The notes below the pieces were generated by a model. It did not search any database. It was not told the origin of the DNA and saw only the letters and a program-made list of their open reading frames with translations. A DNA stretch of 64,000 nt from Pontixanthobacter gangjinensis (lineage in GTDB: Bacteria; Pseudomonadota; Alphaproteobacteria; Sphingomonadales; Sphingomonadaceae). Made by a program: the position numbers and the translations under genes. Shown here piece after piece: positions 17,450 through 26,061 of the stretch. The stretch is taken from NCBI RefSeq assembly GCF_009827545.1, contig NZ_WTYS01000001.1, positions 893,772-957,771 of the forward strand, given 5' to 3'. How positions within the stretch are numbered: position 1 is the stretch's first letter; the number at the start of each line of letters is the position of its first letter.

Positions 17450-18774
17450 CCAATGGCTCCGCTGCGTTTGATATCGAGATAGGAATCGATAAGCCGGTAT
17501 CCGATCTGGTCCCACGGCGCTTCAATGATGTCGACGCCCATCTGGCGTAGGCGCTCCAGCACAATCTGGCGCTGGCGGCCTAATTGATCGGCAGTGACCG
17601 AGACGGCCAGCGAATCCAGAGTATCCGGCTCGGCAGTGGCCATTTCGGCAAGTTCCGCATCTTCCATCGTCACGAACAGCACCACATGTTTGTCTGCCAG
17701 CCTCCCAACGCTTTCGATCATCAGTTCGGCGCCCGTTGCATCGGTGAAATCGGTGAACAGCACGATCAGAGAACGGCGCTGCAGGCGCGCGGTCAATGAT
17801 GCCATTGCAAGCGTGAAATTGGGCTCTTCAGCGTGATAATCGAGACCAGCTGCCGCCGACTGCAACTGGTGAAAAGCGCGGGTATCACCGACAAAGGGCG
17901 TCATGACCTCGGGCCGCTGAGCAAAGCCGCACAATGCAACGCGGTCTCCGCCTTTTAGGGCAACATAGGATGCGGTTAAGGCCGCTGTCACGGCTCGGTC
18001 AATTCGGGGTAGGCCTTCTATCGGCTCGCACATTGCCTGTCCGCAATCAAAGGCGAAGATGATCTGATTGTTGCGCTCACTTTCATTCTCGCGGGCATAG
18101 AGTTTGGTATGGCGCGCGCTGGCTTTCCAGTCGATGCGCCGGCGATCCATGCCGGCTTCGTATTCGCTAAGCGCTTCAAACTGGGTTCCTTCGCCGCGAA
18201 TCCGCCTGGCAATCAGGCCAAATTGGGCATCGCGCAGGAAATTCTGTAGCTCAGGGGAGCGGATTGGCGAAAGGTCAGGCCAGATCCTTACTTCGCGTTC
18301 CAATTCTTGGCGCTCTTGCCTCGCACCAAGCCCTAGCGGCCCCGCCCATTGCAGCCACATGCCGGTAATGTCTGCCGTGCCCCGCCGTGTGGCGGTCACT
18401 TCAGCGCTACCTTGCCAGCTTGCGGTCGCTTCATGGTAACCCAGCGCCATATCGACTCTGCCGCTTTCCTGGAGGCGCGCATCGGCTGCGAGCGCAACCT
18501 CTGGTTTGGAGCCCGCGGCGCGGCCGGCAAATTCGGCCACGACCGAAAGGGCAAAAGGCTCGCCCACTTCACAATCTGCGGGTGTCACAACACGCCAATC
18601 CTGCAATCGCCCGGCCAGCAAGCCGTCGAGGACAACCAGCACCAGCAGCGCCACAGCGGCGGCCGGCACGACAATCCACGCATCGGGCGCGGTCGCGGCG
18701 ATAACAATCGCCACTGGTGCGGCGAGTGCGGTAAGCCAAGCTGCGCGTGCCGTGGGTAGGATCGGGAAGTGCAT
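17446..18774 (-). CDS. DUF58 domain protein (vWA-like), MoxR partner
   Basis: A 442-residue protein with two N-terminal membrane helices, a beta-rich middle and the DUF58 signature AGMDRRRIDWKASARHTKLYARENESERNN split by the usual YEAG start. A von Willebrand A-like fold follows (IIFAFDCGQAMCEP and VLFTDFTD). It is placed 9 bases after moxR and overlaps the SpoIIM-like gene. DUF58/MoxR pairs are regarded as chaperone systems that load metals or assemble complexes; this assignment comes from the family, not from this sequence. Confidence 0.88.
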   Translation of the reverse strand: MHFPILPTARAAWLTALAAPVAIVIAATAPDAWIVVPAAAVALLVLVVLDGLLAGRLQDWRVVTPADCEVGEPFALSVVAEFAGRAAGSKPEVALAADARLQESGRVDMALGYHEATASWQGSAEVTATRRGTADITGMWLQWAGPLGLGARQERQELEREVRIWPDLSPIRSPELQNFLRDAQFGLIARRIRGEGTQFEALSEYEAGMDRRRIDWKASARHTKLYARENESERNNQIIFAFDCGQAMCEPIEGLPRIDRAVTAALTASYVALKGGDRVALCGFAQRPEVMTPFVGDTRAFHQLQSAAAGLDYHAEEPNFTLAMASLTARLQRRSLIVLFTDFTDATGAELMIESVGRLADKHVVLFVTMEDAELAEMATAEPDTLDSLAVSVTADQLGRQRQIVLERLRQMGVDIIEAPWDQIGYRLIDSYLDIKRSGAIG

Positions 18775-18783
18775 TATGCCCGC

Positions 18784-19785
18784 TTAGCGGGGCGCCTCGG
18801 TGCTTTCGACCAGATCGGTCACCAGCATTTCGACGTCGCGACCCTCAATCTCCGCCGCAGGGCTGAGCACAAGGCGATGCCGCAGGACGGATATGGAAAG
18901 CGCTTTGACATCGTCAGGGATGACATAGTCGCGCCCATCCAGCGCTGCGCGGGCACGTGATGCATTGGTAAGCAGTACTGCCGCACGCGGGCTCGCACCG
19001 CTCGACAGATCGCCGCTTTGGCGTGTCGCCCGGATCAGCCTGACAATGTAATCGGTAATTTCGTCAGCCACCGTGACAGCACTCAAGGCCGCAGATGCAG
19101 CCGCGAGCTTTTCCGCGCTGGTTACAGCCTTTATTCCGAAGTCTTCGGGGTTTTGCGGGCCTTGTTTGTCGCCAAAGCGATTGACGATGGCGACCTCTTC
19201 TTCGGCGCTGGGATAATCGACCAGCAATTTGAACAAGAAGCGGTCAAGCTGCGCTTCTGGCAGAGGATAAACGCCTTGGTTCTCGATCGGGTTCTGGGTT
19301 GCCACAACCATAAACCGATCGGCCAGTTTATGGGTCTCGCCATCCAGCGTCACACGGCGTTCCTGCATCGCCTCGAGCAACGCGGCCTGTGTTTTGGGCG
19401 GGGTCCGGTTGATCTCGTCTGCAAGCAACAATTCGCAGAAAATCGGGCCGCGTGTCAGCGTGAAGGTGCTGGTCTGGAAGTTGAAGAGATTGGAGCCAAG
19501 AATATCGCCTGGCAGCAGATCGGGGGTAAATTGGATGCGCCCATAATGGAGGCCAAGAGCAGCACTGAAGCATCGGGCCAAGAAAGTCTTAGCCGTTCCG
19601 GGAGGGCCTTCGAGCAGGACATGACCTTGGCTTATTAACGCGATTAACAAGTGATCGATTGTCCCGTCTTGCCCGACCACTGCCTTGGCAACCTCTGCAC
19701 GGATGGAATCGGCAAGGCTGCGAACATCAGCGAGGCTCATACCAGTATATTCACTCGCTGGCTGGGGCGCAGGTGTCTCGGTCAT
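18784..19785 (-). CDS. MoxR family AAA+ ATPase
   Basis: A 333-residue AAA+ ATPase. Walker A is [13 protein letters not shown], Walker B is [23 protein letters not shown], and sensor 1 lies in [12 protein letters not shown]. The C-terminal helical domain ends in [14 protein letters not shown]. MoxR proteins act in the cytoplasm with DUF58/vWA partners as chaperones. Its ATG overlaps the DUF4350 gene by 4 bases and it lies 9 bases before the DUF58 gene, so all six genes from 21826 to 15456 look like one transcript. Confidence 0.93.
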   Translation of the reverse strand: MTETPAPQPASEYTGMSLADVRSLADSIRAEVAKAVVGQDGTIDHLLIALISQGHVLLEGPPGTAKTFLARCFSAALGLHYGRIQFTPDLLPGDILGSNLFNFQTSTFTLTRGPIFCELLLADEINRTPPKTQAALLEAMQERRVTLDGETHKLADRFMVVATQNPIENQGVYPLPEAQLDRFLFKLLVDYPSAEEEVAIVNRFGDKQGPQNPEDFGIKAVTSAEKLAAASAALSAVTVADEITDYIVRLIRATRQSGDLSSGASPRAAVLLTNASRARAALDGRDYVIPDDVKALSISVLRHRLVLSPAAEIEGRDVEMLVTDLVESTEAPR

Positions 19786-21113
19786 TTGGTCAACATCCTT
19801 TCGATGGATTTGAGCGCGGCTGCTGCGCGCAGTATATCGTGTGGTGATTTTGCATTTCGCAGATCGGCTGCGCGCTGCGTGAAACTGGGGGCATCGTTGA
19901 TCCGGCGGGCTAGCGCGATGTCGATGGCTTCGTCGTCAATATGGCGCAGGGCCAATGCTTTGCCGAGGCGCGCGCGCATCATATCGGTATAGGGGCCAGA
20001 TAGGAGATGCAGCCGCTTGCTACGCTGGATAAAGCCGGCGCTGTTCTTGACCAATCTGGCTTTACCGAAAGCTATCGAACGCCCTTCGGCGACAGGCGGC
20101 CCAAACCGGTGGAAGGCGCGCCATGCAATCACAATGAGCGCCAGAATCAAACACAAAGTCGCTGCAAGAAACGGCGGGGTAAATGCTAGAGTCAGCAGAT
20201 TTTCGGACTGGCCGAGTCCGTTTAAGGTGAGATCGAAAGTGACCGGCAAATTGTTGCGCTGCATTGATAGGCTGACCAGTTCGACCGCCAACTCAGCGCG
20301 GCCTCGGTCGGCAAATCCGAAATTGTTCATCAAGTCGGGCTCAATCACGAACATCACCGGCCATTTATTCTGGTCGAGATGCTCGCCATTATCCGCATCA
20401 ATGCCGGAAGCTTCGGACAGCAGAGGATAATAGACATCGTCGTCGATATATCCGGCGAAAGCTTCGCCCGACCGGCCAACAACCAAAGGGAACAACGCCG
20501 AATCAGAAGCCGAGAGGTGGCGCGAATCGGGCAATCTTCCCGCCATTCCCAAGCCCTGCCAAGTGATCAGAGCATTTGGATTTTCATTGGCGCTTTCCAC
20601 AGTCAGAGAATATTCTTGTTCAAGATCATCGGTCCATTTGGGGCGTTGGCTGCCGATGATTTGTACCCAGCCATCTTTCGCTTCGCCGCCGAAGATTGCG
20701 GGCAATTGGAAAGCGGCCCACTTGGGCAAAATAACCATTGTCGGACCAACATAGCGCCGGTCATTGAGGACAGCGGTAATTTCTTCAGCCTCGGCATGGC
20801 TTGGCGGCGTCAGAATTAGCAGGCCGCCATCATCCAGGGCCCCCTTACTGCGCGAAAGCGATACATCGTAGCCTTCCGCCTCCAGCATCGCGGCGAGCGC
20901 AGCAAAGCCATTCAATCCTTTGCCCGCAGCGTGGGCTTGCCCGTCATTGATGTCTTCTCCGGTATTCCCCGAACCGATGAAATACAGCGTCGCAAAGAAT
21001 GCGGCGGCGCCAAACAGCAGCAGGCTGAAAACAACTTTGGGGTTAAACGCAGCGCGGCTTGTGCCGGTTACCGTGTCGGTCACATGGCTGGATGTTGATG
21101 CGGCAGAACTCAT
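19782..21113 (-). CDS. DUF4350 domain protein
   Basis: A 443-residue protein with one N-terminal membrane helix ([21 protein letters not shown]), a periplasmic domain of about 240 residues with the DUF4350 pattern ([20 protein letters not shown], then [15 protein letters not shown]) and a second helix near residue 325. A cytoplasmic tail of about 100 residues follows. It overlaps the genes on both sides by 4 bases. DUF4350 is a Rossmann/GATase-like fold of unknown job that is common beside MoxR. Confidence 0.8.
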   Translation of the reverse strand: MSSAASTSSHVTDTVTGTSRAAFNPKVVFSLLLFGAAAFFATLYFIGSGNTGEDINDGQAHAAGKGLNGFAALAAMLEAEGYDVSLSRSKGALDDGGLLILTPPSHAEAEEITAVLNDRRYVGPTMVILPKWAAFQLPAIFGGEAKDGWVQIIGSQRPKWTDDLEQEYSLTVESANENPNALITWQGLGMAGRLPDSRHLSASDSALFPLVVGRSGEAFAGYIDDDVYYPLLSEASGIDADNGEHLDQNKWPVMFVIEPDLMNNFGFADRGRAELAVELVSLSMQRNNLPVTFDLTLNGLGQSENLLTLAFTPPFLAATLCLILALIVIAWRAFHRFGPPVAEGRSIAFGKARLVKNSAGFIQRSKRLHLLSGPYTDMMRARLGKALALRHIDDEAIDIALARRINDAPSFTQRAADLRNAKSPHDILRAAAALKSIERMLTK

Positions 21114-21826
21114 CCGCCATCACCGGAAAGACGCTGCAACGCGAATTGAGCGTAGGCAGATCGCGCTGCTTCCCAATCTTCGACGCCTAATTTATTGAGC
21201 GCAAACAGGCTTCTTTCAACTCGCCCGGCAATCGTTCCGAATGCAGTGCGAGCGGCTTGCGGTAAGGCGGGCAATATTGCGAGTTCGCGAGCGGTGCTAG
21301 ATGGTTCGACCCAATCGGGCCGCGCATCGGAAATCTGGCGCACACTGCGCTTCAGCAGCAAATGGGTTGCGCCATCATAATCACCCCGTGCCGCCAGCTG
21401 GTCAGCTTCATCGAGGAGCGCGATGGCCTCGCCTTGTTCCGGTATCCAATCTTCGGCCGAGGAATCATTATCCTTGGACCCGAATTCGAGCACGGGCGCG
21501 AGCAGTTTCCACAACAGATACAGCAGCATCGCGATAGCGACCCCAATCAGCACCCATTTCACGATTGGCCAACTGCCACCAAAAAGCTTGCCAATCGGCT
21601 CTAACAGGCTTGCCAAGAGTTCTAAAAAATCTTCCAGCCAGCTGGGGGGATCCGCTGGTTTGGGCTGTTCGAATCCGGTCGGCGAATATTGGATCGAATC
21701 ATCAGCGCGAACCGCATCATAGCTGCTGGTGGATGTGCCACCCCCATCCGGTTCGATTTGCGCGTTCCCTGTCGTCACAAGACAGGTCGTGGCAGAGCGC
21801 AAGGCGCGGCGCAATAGCGTCTTCAC
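21110..21826 (-). CDS. DUF4129 domain protein, first gene of the MoxR operon
   Basis: A 238-residue protein. Its central membrane helix (IVKWVLIGVAIAMLLYLLWKLL, residues about 88-110) is followed by the DUF4129 cytoplasmic domain with ARGDYDGATHLLLKRSVRQI. The N-terminal third is Pro/Ser/Asp-rich and looks disordered. The start shown is GTG 21826 and is not secure. Bacterial DUF4129 proteins sit next to MoxR genes or are fused to transglutaminases. The 4-base overlap with DUF4350 starts a chain of coupled genes. Confidence 0.75.
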   Translation of the reverse strand: MKTLLRRALRSATTCLVTTGNAQIEPDGGGTSTSSYDAVRADDSIQYSPTGFEQPKPADPPSWLEDFLELLASLLEPIGKLFGGSWPIVKWVLIGVAIAMLLYLLWKLLAPVLEFGSKDNDSSAEDWIPEQGEAIALLDEADQLAARGDYDGATHLLLKRSVRQISDARPDWVEPSSTARELAILPALPQAARTAFGTIAGRVERSLFALNKLGVEDWEAARSAYAQFALQRLSGDGG

Positions 21827-21911
21827 GGAGAGCGAATGAAATCAGATAACTTGGGCCGTTTTTAAGCAAAGATGGCAGTAAGACCGGTTATAAGGTTAGG
21901 CTATTGCGAGA

Positions 21912-22820
21912 TTAACCACGCGGCCGCGCTTGAAGGTAAGTGCCGAGGATACGCAGTTCTTTGCAATGGAATGCCAGTTCTTCGAGTGCGCGGTCCACCG
22001 CCGGGTCACCCGGCGCGCCAATTATGTCGGCGTAAAACATGGTTGCTGAAAAGCTGGCGCCTTTCTGGTAACTTTCGAGTTTGGTCATATTGACACCGTT
22101 GGTCGCAAATCCGCCCATCGCCTTGTAAAGCGCGGCAGGGATGTTCTTCACCTCGAATACGAAAGTGGTCATCGTGGTTTGACCCTCCAGCGTCGCGGGA
22201 TCGAGCGGCTCGCGTGCAAGAATGACAAAGCGGGTCATATTGTCGGGCGCGTCTTCGACCTTGTCTTCCGCGATTGTTAGTCCGTAAAGGTCAGCGGCCA
22301 TTTTGGGCGCTATTGCCGCGACACTCGGATCGCCGCGTTCGGCAACATAGGCAGCCGCGCCAGCAGTATCGGCATGGCTCAGCGGCACAATATTGCGACT
22401 GCGCAGGAAATGCCGCGATTGGCCGAGCGCCTGCGGATGACTGTAAGCTGCTTCAAACGGGCCAAGTGAACCGTCAGCGTTGGGCACAGCCATCAGCGCG
22501 TGGGTAATTGGCATGAAATGTTCCCCCACAATGGCGAGTCCGCTTTCGGGCAGCAGGAAATGGATATCCGCCACCCGGCCATTCTGGCTGTTTTCAATCG
22601 GGATGATCGCGCAGCCAGCGCCGCCATTGGTCACTGTGTCCAGCGCATCGGCAAAGCTGAAGCACGGGAGCGGGAGGAAATCTGCCGCCGCCTCGGTCGC
22701 GGCGCGGTGTGAATTTGCTCCGGGCGAACCTTGGAAGGCGACTGCACGTTGAGGCGCTGCGGCTGCGGTTGCTTGCATTTGCTCGACCATGGCGAGCGCG
22801 GGTTTTGGAAAACTTTTCAT
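21912..22820 (-). CDS. pheA: Prephenate dehydratase
   Basis: A 302-residue monofunctional prephenate dehydratase, which makes phenylpyruvate for phenylalanine synthesis in the cytoplasm. The catalytic domain has VAFQGSPGANSH and IPIENSQNGRVADIHFLL, and DNMTRFVILA contains the essential Thr-Arg-Phe. An ACT regulatory domain follows, with TKLESYQKGASF in place of the usual ESRP, so feedback by phenylalanine is likely. The start at 22820 (MKSFPKPALAMVEQM) is chosen by family likeness; the upstream in-frame ATGs at 22841 and 22859 have no better ribosome site. The gene is divergent from the cytochrome gene. Confidence 0.93.
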   Translation of the reverse strand: MKSFPKPALAMVEQMQATAAAAPQRAVAFQGSPGANSHRAATEAAADFLPLPCFSFADALDTVTNGGAGCAIIPIENSQNGRVADIHFLLPESGLAIVGEHFMPITHALMAVPNADGSLGPFEAAYSHPQALGQSRHFLRSRNIVPLSHADTAGAAAYVAERGDPSVAAIAPKMAADLYGLTIAEDKVEDAPDNMTRFVILAREPLDPATLEGQTTMTTFVFEVKNIPAALYKAMGGFATNGVNMTKLESYQKGASFSATMFYADIIGAPGDPAVDRALEELAFHCKELRILGTYLQARPRG

Positions 22821-22970
22821 TGCAACATCGCGACTAACCATGCGCCGCGCATCGGGCAATGGTGCAATTGCAGCAACATTTCATGCAATCCCAGCTATTG
22901 CAGTCTGGTGCGAGCGTCCCTAAAGCCACGCGCAACACTGCACACACTATATAACGCGGATAATTTACGC

Positions 22971-23642
22971 ATGGATGATCGTTTCAATACTGCCGCTGGC
23001 TGGGTTCTGTTTGCCGGAATCATCGCGCTTGGCCTGTCTTATATCAGTTCGGTCGTGTTCGGCGTGGATCGCCCTGAAACGATGGGGTATGCGATCGAGG
23101 TTGCTGATGCAGGGGGCGGCAAGGATGCCGGACCAGATCTCGGAACGCTGCTGGCAGCTGCGGACGTTGGCCGAGGCGAGACGGCTGCAGCGGCGCGTTG
23201 CGGCACTTGCCATACATTTGATCAAGGCGGGGCCAGCGGTACTGGCCCGAATTTATGGCAGACTTTGGGTAAGCCGCTCGCCGGCCATGCTGGTTTCGCA
23301 AATTATAGCGGCGCACTGAAAGCGCGCAGCGGCGAAACTTGGACACTCGAAGCAATGAACGAGTGGATTTTGAACCCCAAGGGCTTTGAGCCGGGCACCT
23401 CAATGGGTTTTGCCGGTTTGAAAAATAATGAAACACGTTCGGACATTGTGGTTTATCTCAACAGTCTTGGGTCGAACCTTCCATTGCCTGCTCCGAAGGT
23501 AGCTGAAGAAGTGTCCGCTGAAGGCGAAGATGGTGCCGCTGAAGGTCCGGGCGCAGTCGAAGGCGCTGCACCTGATGCGGTTGAAGCGGCTGGCGCGATG
23601 GGCGCTGCCCAGCCAGTCTCGCCTGACCAACCGACGACTTAA
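22971..23642 (+). CDS. Membrane-anchored cytochrome c (c552/CycM type)
   Basis: A 223-residue class I cytochrome c. One uncleaved N-terminal helix (AAGWVLFAGIIALGLSYISSVVFG) anchors it. Heme is bound at RCGTCHTF (CxxCH), with GTGPNLWQTLG downstream and the distal methionine in PGTSMGFAG. The C-terminal 60 residues are rich in Ala, Glu, Gly and Pro and look disordered. Such anchored cytochromes carry electrons from complex III to the terminal oxidase. ATG 22971 gives the clean anchor. Confidence 0.92.
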   Translation: MDDRFNTAAGWVLFAGIIALGLSYISSVVFGVDRPETMGYAIEVADAGGGKDAGPDLGTLLAAADVGRGETAAAARCGTCHTFDQGGASGTGPNLWQTLGKPLAGHAGFANYSGALKARSGETWTLEAMNEWILNPKGFEPGTSMGFAGLKNNETRSDIVVYLNSLGSNLPLPAPKVAEEVSAEGEDGAAEGPGAVEGAAPDAVEAAGAMGAAQPVSPDQPTT

Positions 23643-23709
23643 GCCGTCCAATCAGCTGGGTGTTCGCTGCTAGACAGTTGCTTCACCCTGACATGGTTCA
23701 AACCAACGA

Positions 23710-23736
23710 AAGCCCCTGCATTCGCGGGGGCTTTTT
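23710..23736. terminator. Rho-independent terminator between cytochrome c and rlmE
   Basis: The stem AAGCCCCTGC / GCGGGGGCTT with loop ATTC is followed by a T run on the plus strand (CTTTTTG). It ends the cytochrome transcript. The A-rich flank on the other side lets it serve the convergent rlmE transcript as well. Confidence 0.85.
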
Positions 23737-23750
23737 GTTGGTGTGTGGTA

Positions 23751-24416
23751 TCAGCTGCGCCCTTTGAATCCTTGAGCGATGACATACCATTCGGATGAAC
23801 CTTTGCGGCTCGCCGGTGGTTTCGCATGTTTGACAGTCTTAAAATGCTTTTTCAGCAGATCGAGCAAATCGCGGTCGGTACCGCCTGCCAGCACTTTGGC
23901 GATGAACGTACCGCCGGTTTCCAGAGTTTCTACAGCGAACCACGCTGCGGCTTCCACCAAACCCATCGTGCGCAAATGGTCGGTCTGCTTATGCCCAACC
24001 GTATTGGCCGCCATGTCTGACATGACCAGATCGGGCGGCCCGTCGAGCGCGTCCTGCAGGCGCGCTGGCGCTTCATCCGCCATGAAATCCATCTGGAAAA
24101 TGGTTACGCCTTCAATCGGATCAGTTTCGAGCAAATCAATCCCGACAATTGAAGCTTTTGGCGCGATTCTGCGGACCGCTTGGCTCCACCCTCCCGGTGT
24201 AATTCCCAGATCGACTACGCGTTTGATGCTTTTGAGCAGTTTGAATTTCTCGTCGAGTTCGATCAGCTTGTAAGCCGCGCGGCTGCGATAGCCGTCAGCT
24301 TTCGCTTTCTTGACATAGGGGTCGTTCAACTGGCGTTCGAGCCATTGGTTTGACGATTGCGTGCGCCCCTTGGACGTCCGAACCTTTTTATCGGGATCCT
24401 TGCCTGGCCTACTCAT
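23751..24416 (-). CDS. rlmE: 23S rRNA (uridine-2'-O)-methyltransferase RlmE
   Basis: A 221-residue FtsJ-type methyltransferase that methylates U2552 of 23S rRNA on the 50S subunit. The family N-terminus SRAAYKLIELDEKFKLL provides the catalytic lysine. SAM binding is in VVDLGITPGGWSQAV, where the usual D-L-G-A-A-P-G is DLGITPG, followed by DLVMSDMAANTVG with the catalytic Asp and GGTFIAKVLAGG with the second Lys. A short basic N-terminal tail precedes the fold. Its ATG overlaps the Ppx/GppA gene by 4 bases, a pairing common in alphaproteobacteria. Confidence 0.93.
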   Translation of the reverse strand: MSRPGKDPDKKVRTSKGRTQSSNQWLERQLNDPYVKKAKADGYRSRAAYKLIELDEKFKLLKSIKRVVDLGITPGGWSQAVRRIAPKASIVGIDLLETDPIEGVTIFQMDFMADEAPARLQDALDGPPDLVMSDMAANTVGHKQTDHLRTMGLVEAAAWFAVETLETGGTFIAKVLAGGTDRDLLDLLKKHFKTVKHAKPPASRKGSSEWYVIAQGFKGRS

Positions 24417-25654
24417 GTCGCATTCCTTATGTCCTGCATGCGCTGGTCACCTTGGACATCCGCCGCCATCATGCTGCGTAAGATACCTTCGCGAATACCG
24501 CGATCTGCCACGCCGAGGTTTTCAGCGGGCCAAATGTCGAGAATTGAATCAAGTATCGCGCAGCCAGCCACCACCAGATCGGCGCGATCATTGCCAATGC
24601 ACGGCAAGGCTCCGCGTTCTTCCAGCGACATAGCCGACAGACGCGTGCTGATGTCGCGCATGGCCCGTGATTGTACGATTAGTCCGTCAACCTGCCTCCG
24701 ATCATAATGCGGCAGTTCCAAATGCAGGCTGGCCAATGTCGTGACCGTGCCGCTGGTGCCCAGCAAGCGTATTTCGCTCGCACCTTGCCCGCGCACTGCG
24801 ATTCTTTCAGCAAAGGGGGCAAAACTGTCAGAAACTATTCTACGCATTTCGGCATAGCGGGCCAAGCGTTCTTCGCGTGTGCCCTCAGCGCGACCGACCG
24901 TATCGGTTAGCGATACAACGCCCCATGGGACGCTTTGCCAATCCAATATTCGGGGGATTTTACCGTCCGGTTCTATCAAGATCAGCTCGGTTGAACCGCC
25001 GCCGATATCAAAAATCACGGCCGGCCCTTTGCCATCAGCAAGCAGGATGTGACAGCCTAGGACCGCCAGCCGCGCTTCTTCTTTCGCTGTGATTATATCC
25101 AGCACAATGCCGGTTTCCTGCCGGACATGCTCGATAAAGGCTGCACCATTTGCGGCGCGGCGACATGCTTCGGTCGCGACCGACCGCGCCAAATGGACGT
25201 TTCTTCGCCGCAATTTCTCGGCGCACACTTGCAAAGCAGCAAGCGTGCGGTCCATCGCTTCATCGCTTAATCGGCCCGACATTGCGAGGCCTTCACCCAG
25301 CTTCACCACCCGGCTGAAAGCGTCGATTACGGTGAAGTTCTCGCCCTCGGGACGGGCGATTAACAAACGGCAATTGTTCGTACCCAAATCGAGCGCAGCA
25401 TAGGCTTGCTTGCGGTGCAGTCCTGCTTTCTGAGGGTTGTGGAAATTGGGCTTTTCAGCCTGTCCATTTGACGCAACTGGATCATTGCGTTTGCCGCCAG
25501 GCCGGCGCGATTGCCCCTTGGCGCGCGTGTGCGATTCCGAATTCGCCTTGGGCTGAGGGGGGGAGCGATAGCGAAAATCTGCCACCTTGCCGGACTTTTC
25601 GGCCCCTCTTTGACCAGCCCTATTGTTATCGTCCGGCGGAGAGAAATCCGCCAT
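24413..25654 (-). CDS. Ppx/GppA family exopolyphosphatase / pppGpp phosphohydrolase
   Basis: A 413-residue protein. About 85 polar, basic N-terminal residues look disordered. The actin-like ASKHA fold then starts at AYAALDLGTNNCRLLIA (phosphate loop 1) and continues with PAVIFDIGGGSTELILI (phosphate loop 2) and LLGTSGTVTTLA. Members hydrolyse polyphosphate and/or pppGpp; which one cannot be told here. The gene is coupled to rlmE by a 4-base overlap. The long N-terminal tail is not part of the core family. Confidence 0.9.
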   Translation of the reverse strand: MADFSPPDDNNRAGQRGAEKSGKVADFRYRSPPQPKANSESHTRAKGQSRRPGGKRNDPVASNGQAEKPNFHNPQKAGLHRKQAYAALDLGTNNCRLLIARPEGENFTVIDAFSRVVKLGEGLAMSGRLSDEAMDRTLAALQVCAEKLRRRNVHLARSVATEACRRAANGAAFIEHVRQETGIVLDIITAKEEARLAVLGCHILLADGKGPAVIFDIGGGSTELILIEPDGKIPRILDWQSVPWGVVSLTDTVGRAEGTREERLARYAEMRRIVSDSFAPFAERIAVRGQGASEIRLLGTSGTVTTLASLHLELPHYDRRQVDGLIVQSRAMRDISTRLSAMSLEERGALPCIGNDRADLVVAGCAILDSILDIWPAENLGVADRGIREGILRSMMAADVQGDQRMQDIRNAT

Positions 25655-25878
25655 TTTCTGTACTTTCTTTTTCCTCTCGCGATGTGTTCACGAGGACTTG
25701 GTGGTGACGCTAACGGCGAAGACCGGTTTGGGCAAGGATATTGGGCAAGCATATTGGGCGGATAAGCGAGTCTGGAACGGCTTGACGTTGACCTCACCTG
25801 AATCTACCTGCGCCTGCTTGCAGCTGGATGTACCCTCTTTTAGGGCCAAAGTTGCCGGGCCGAGATGCCCTCCGCTGA

Positions 25879-25952
25879 TGCCCCGTCGTCTAATGGTAAG
25901 ACTGCGGACTCTGACTCCGTCAATTGAGGTTCGAATCCTCACGGGGCATCCA
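25879..25952 (+). tRNA. tRNA-Gln (CTG)
   Basis: A 74-base cloverleaf with the 3' CCA encoded. The acceptor stem pairs TGCCCCG with CGGGGCA, and the TPsiC arm contains GGTTCGAATCC. The anticodon loop is CTCTGAC, so the anticodon is CTG and reads CAG. A small hairpin (25958-25975, TACCGC / GCGGTA) follows, without a T run. Confidence 0.96.
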
Positions 25953-26061
25953 TCTCTTACCGCACTTTCGCGGTATGCCTGTCGGCATTTGCGCCTGACC
26001 CTCTGGCAATATTCTGCTTTGGCCTTAGAACTGGCCCGATATTGATCCAGGGGAAACTAAT

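Noticed and set aside
25771-25800. GGAAC upstream of tRNA-Gln as an EcfG promoter
   Set aside because: No CGTT occurs at 16 or 17 bases; the CGTT present is only about 7 bases away.
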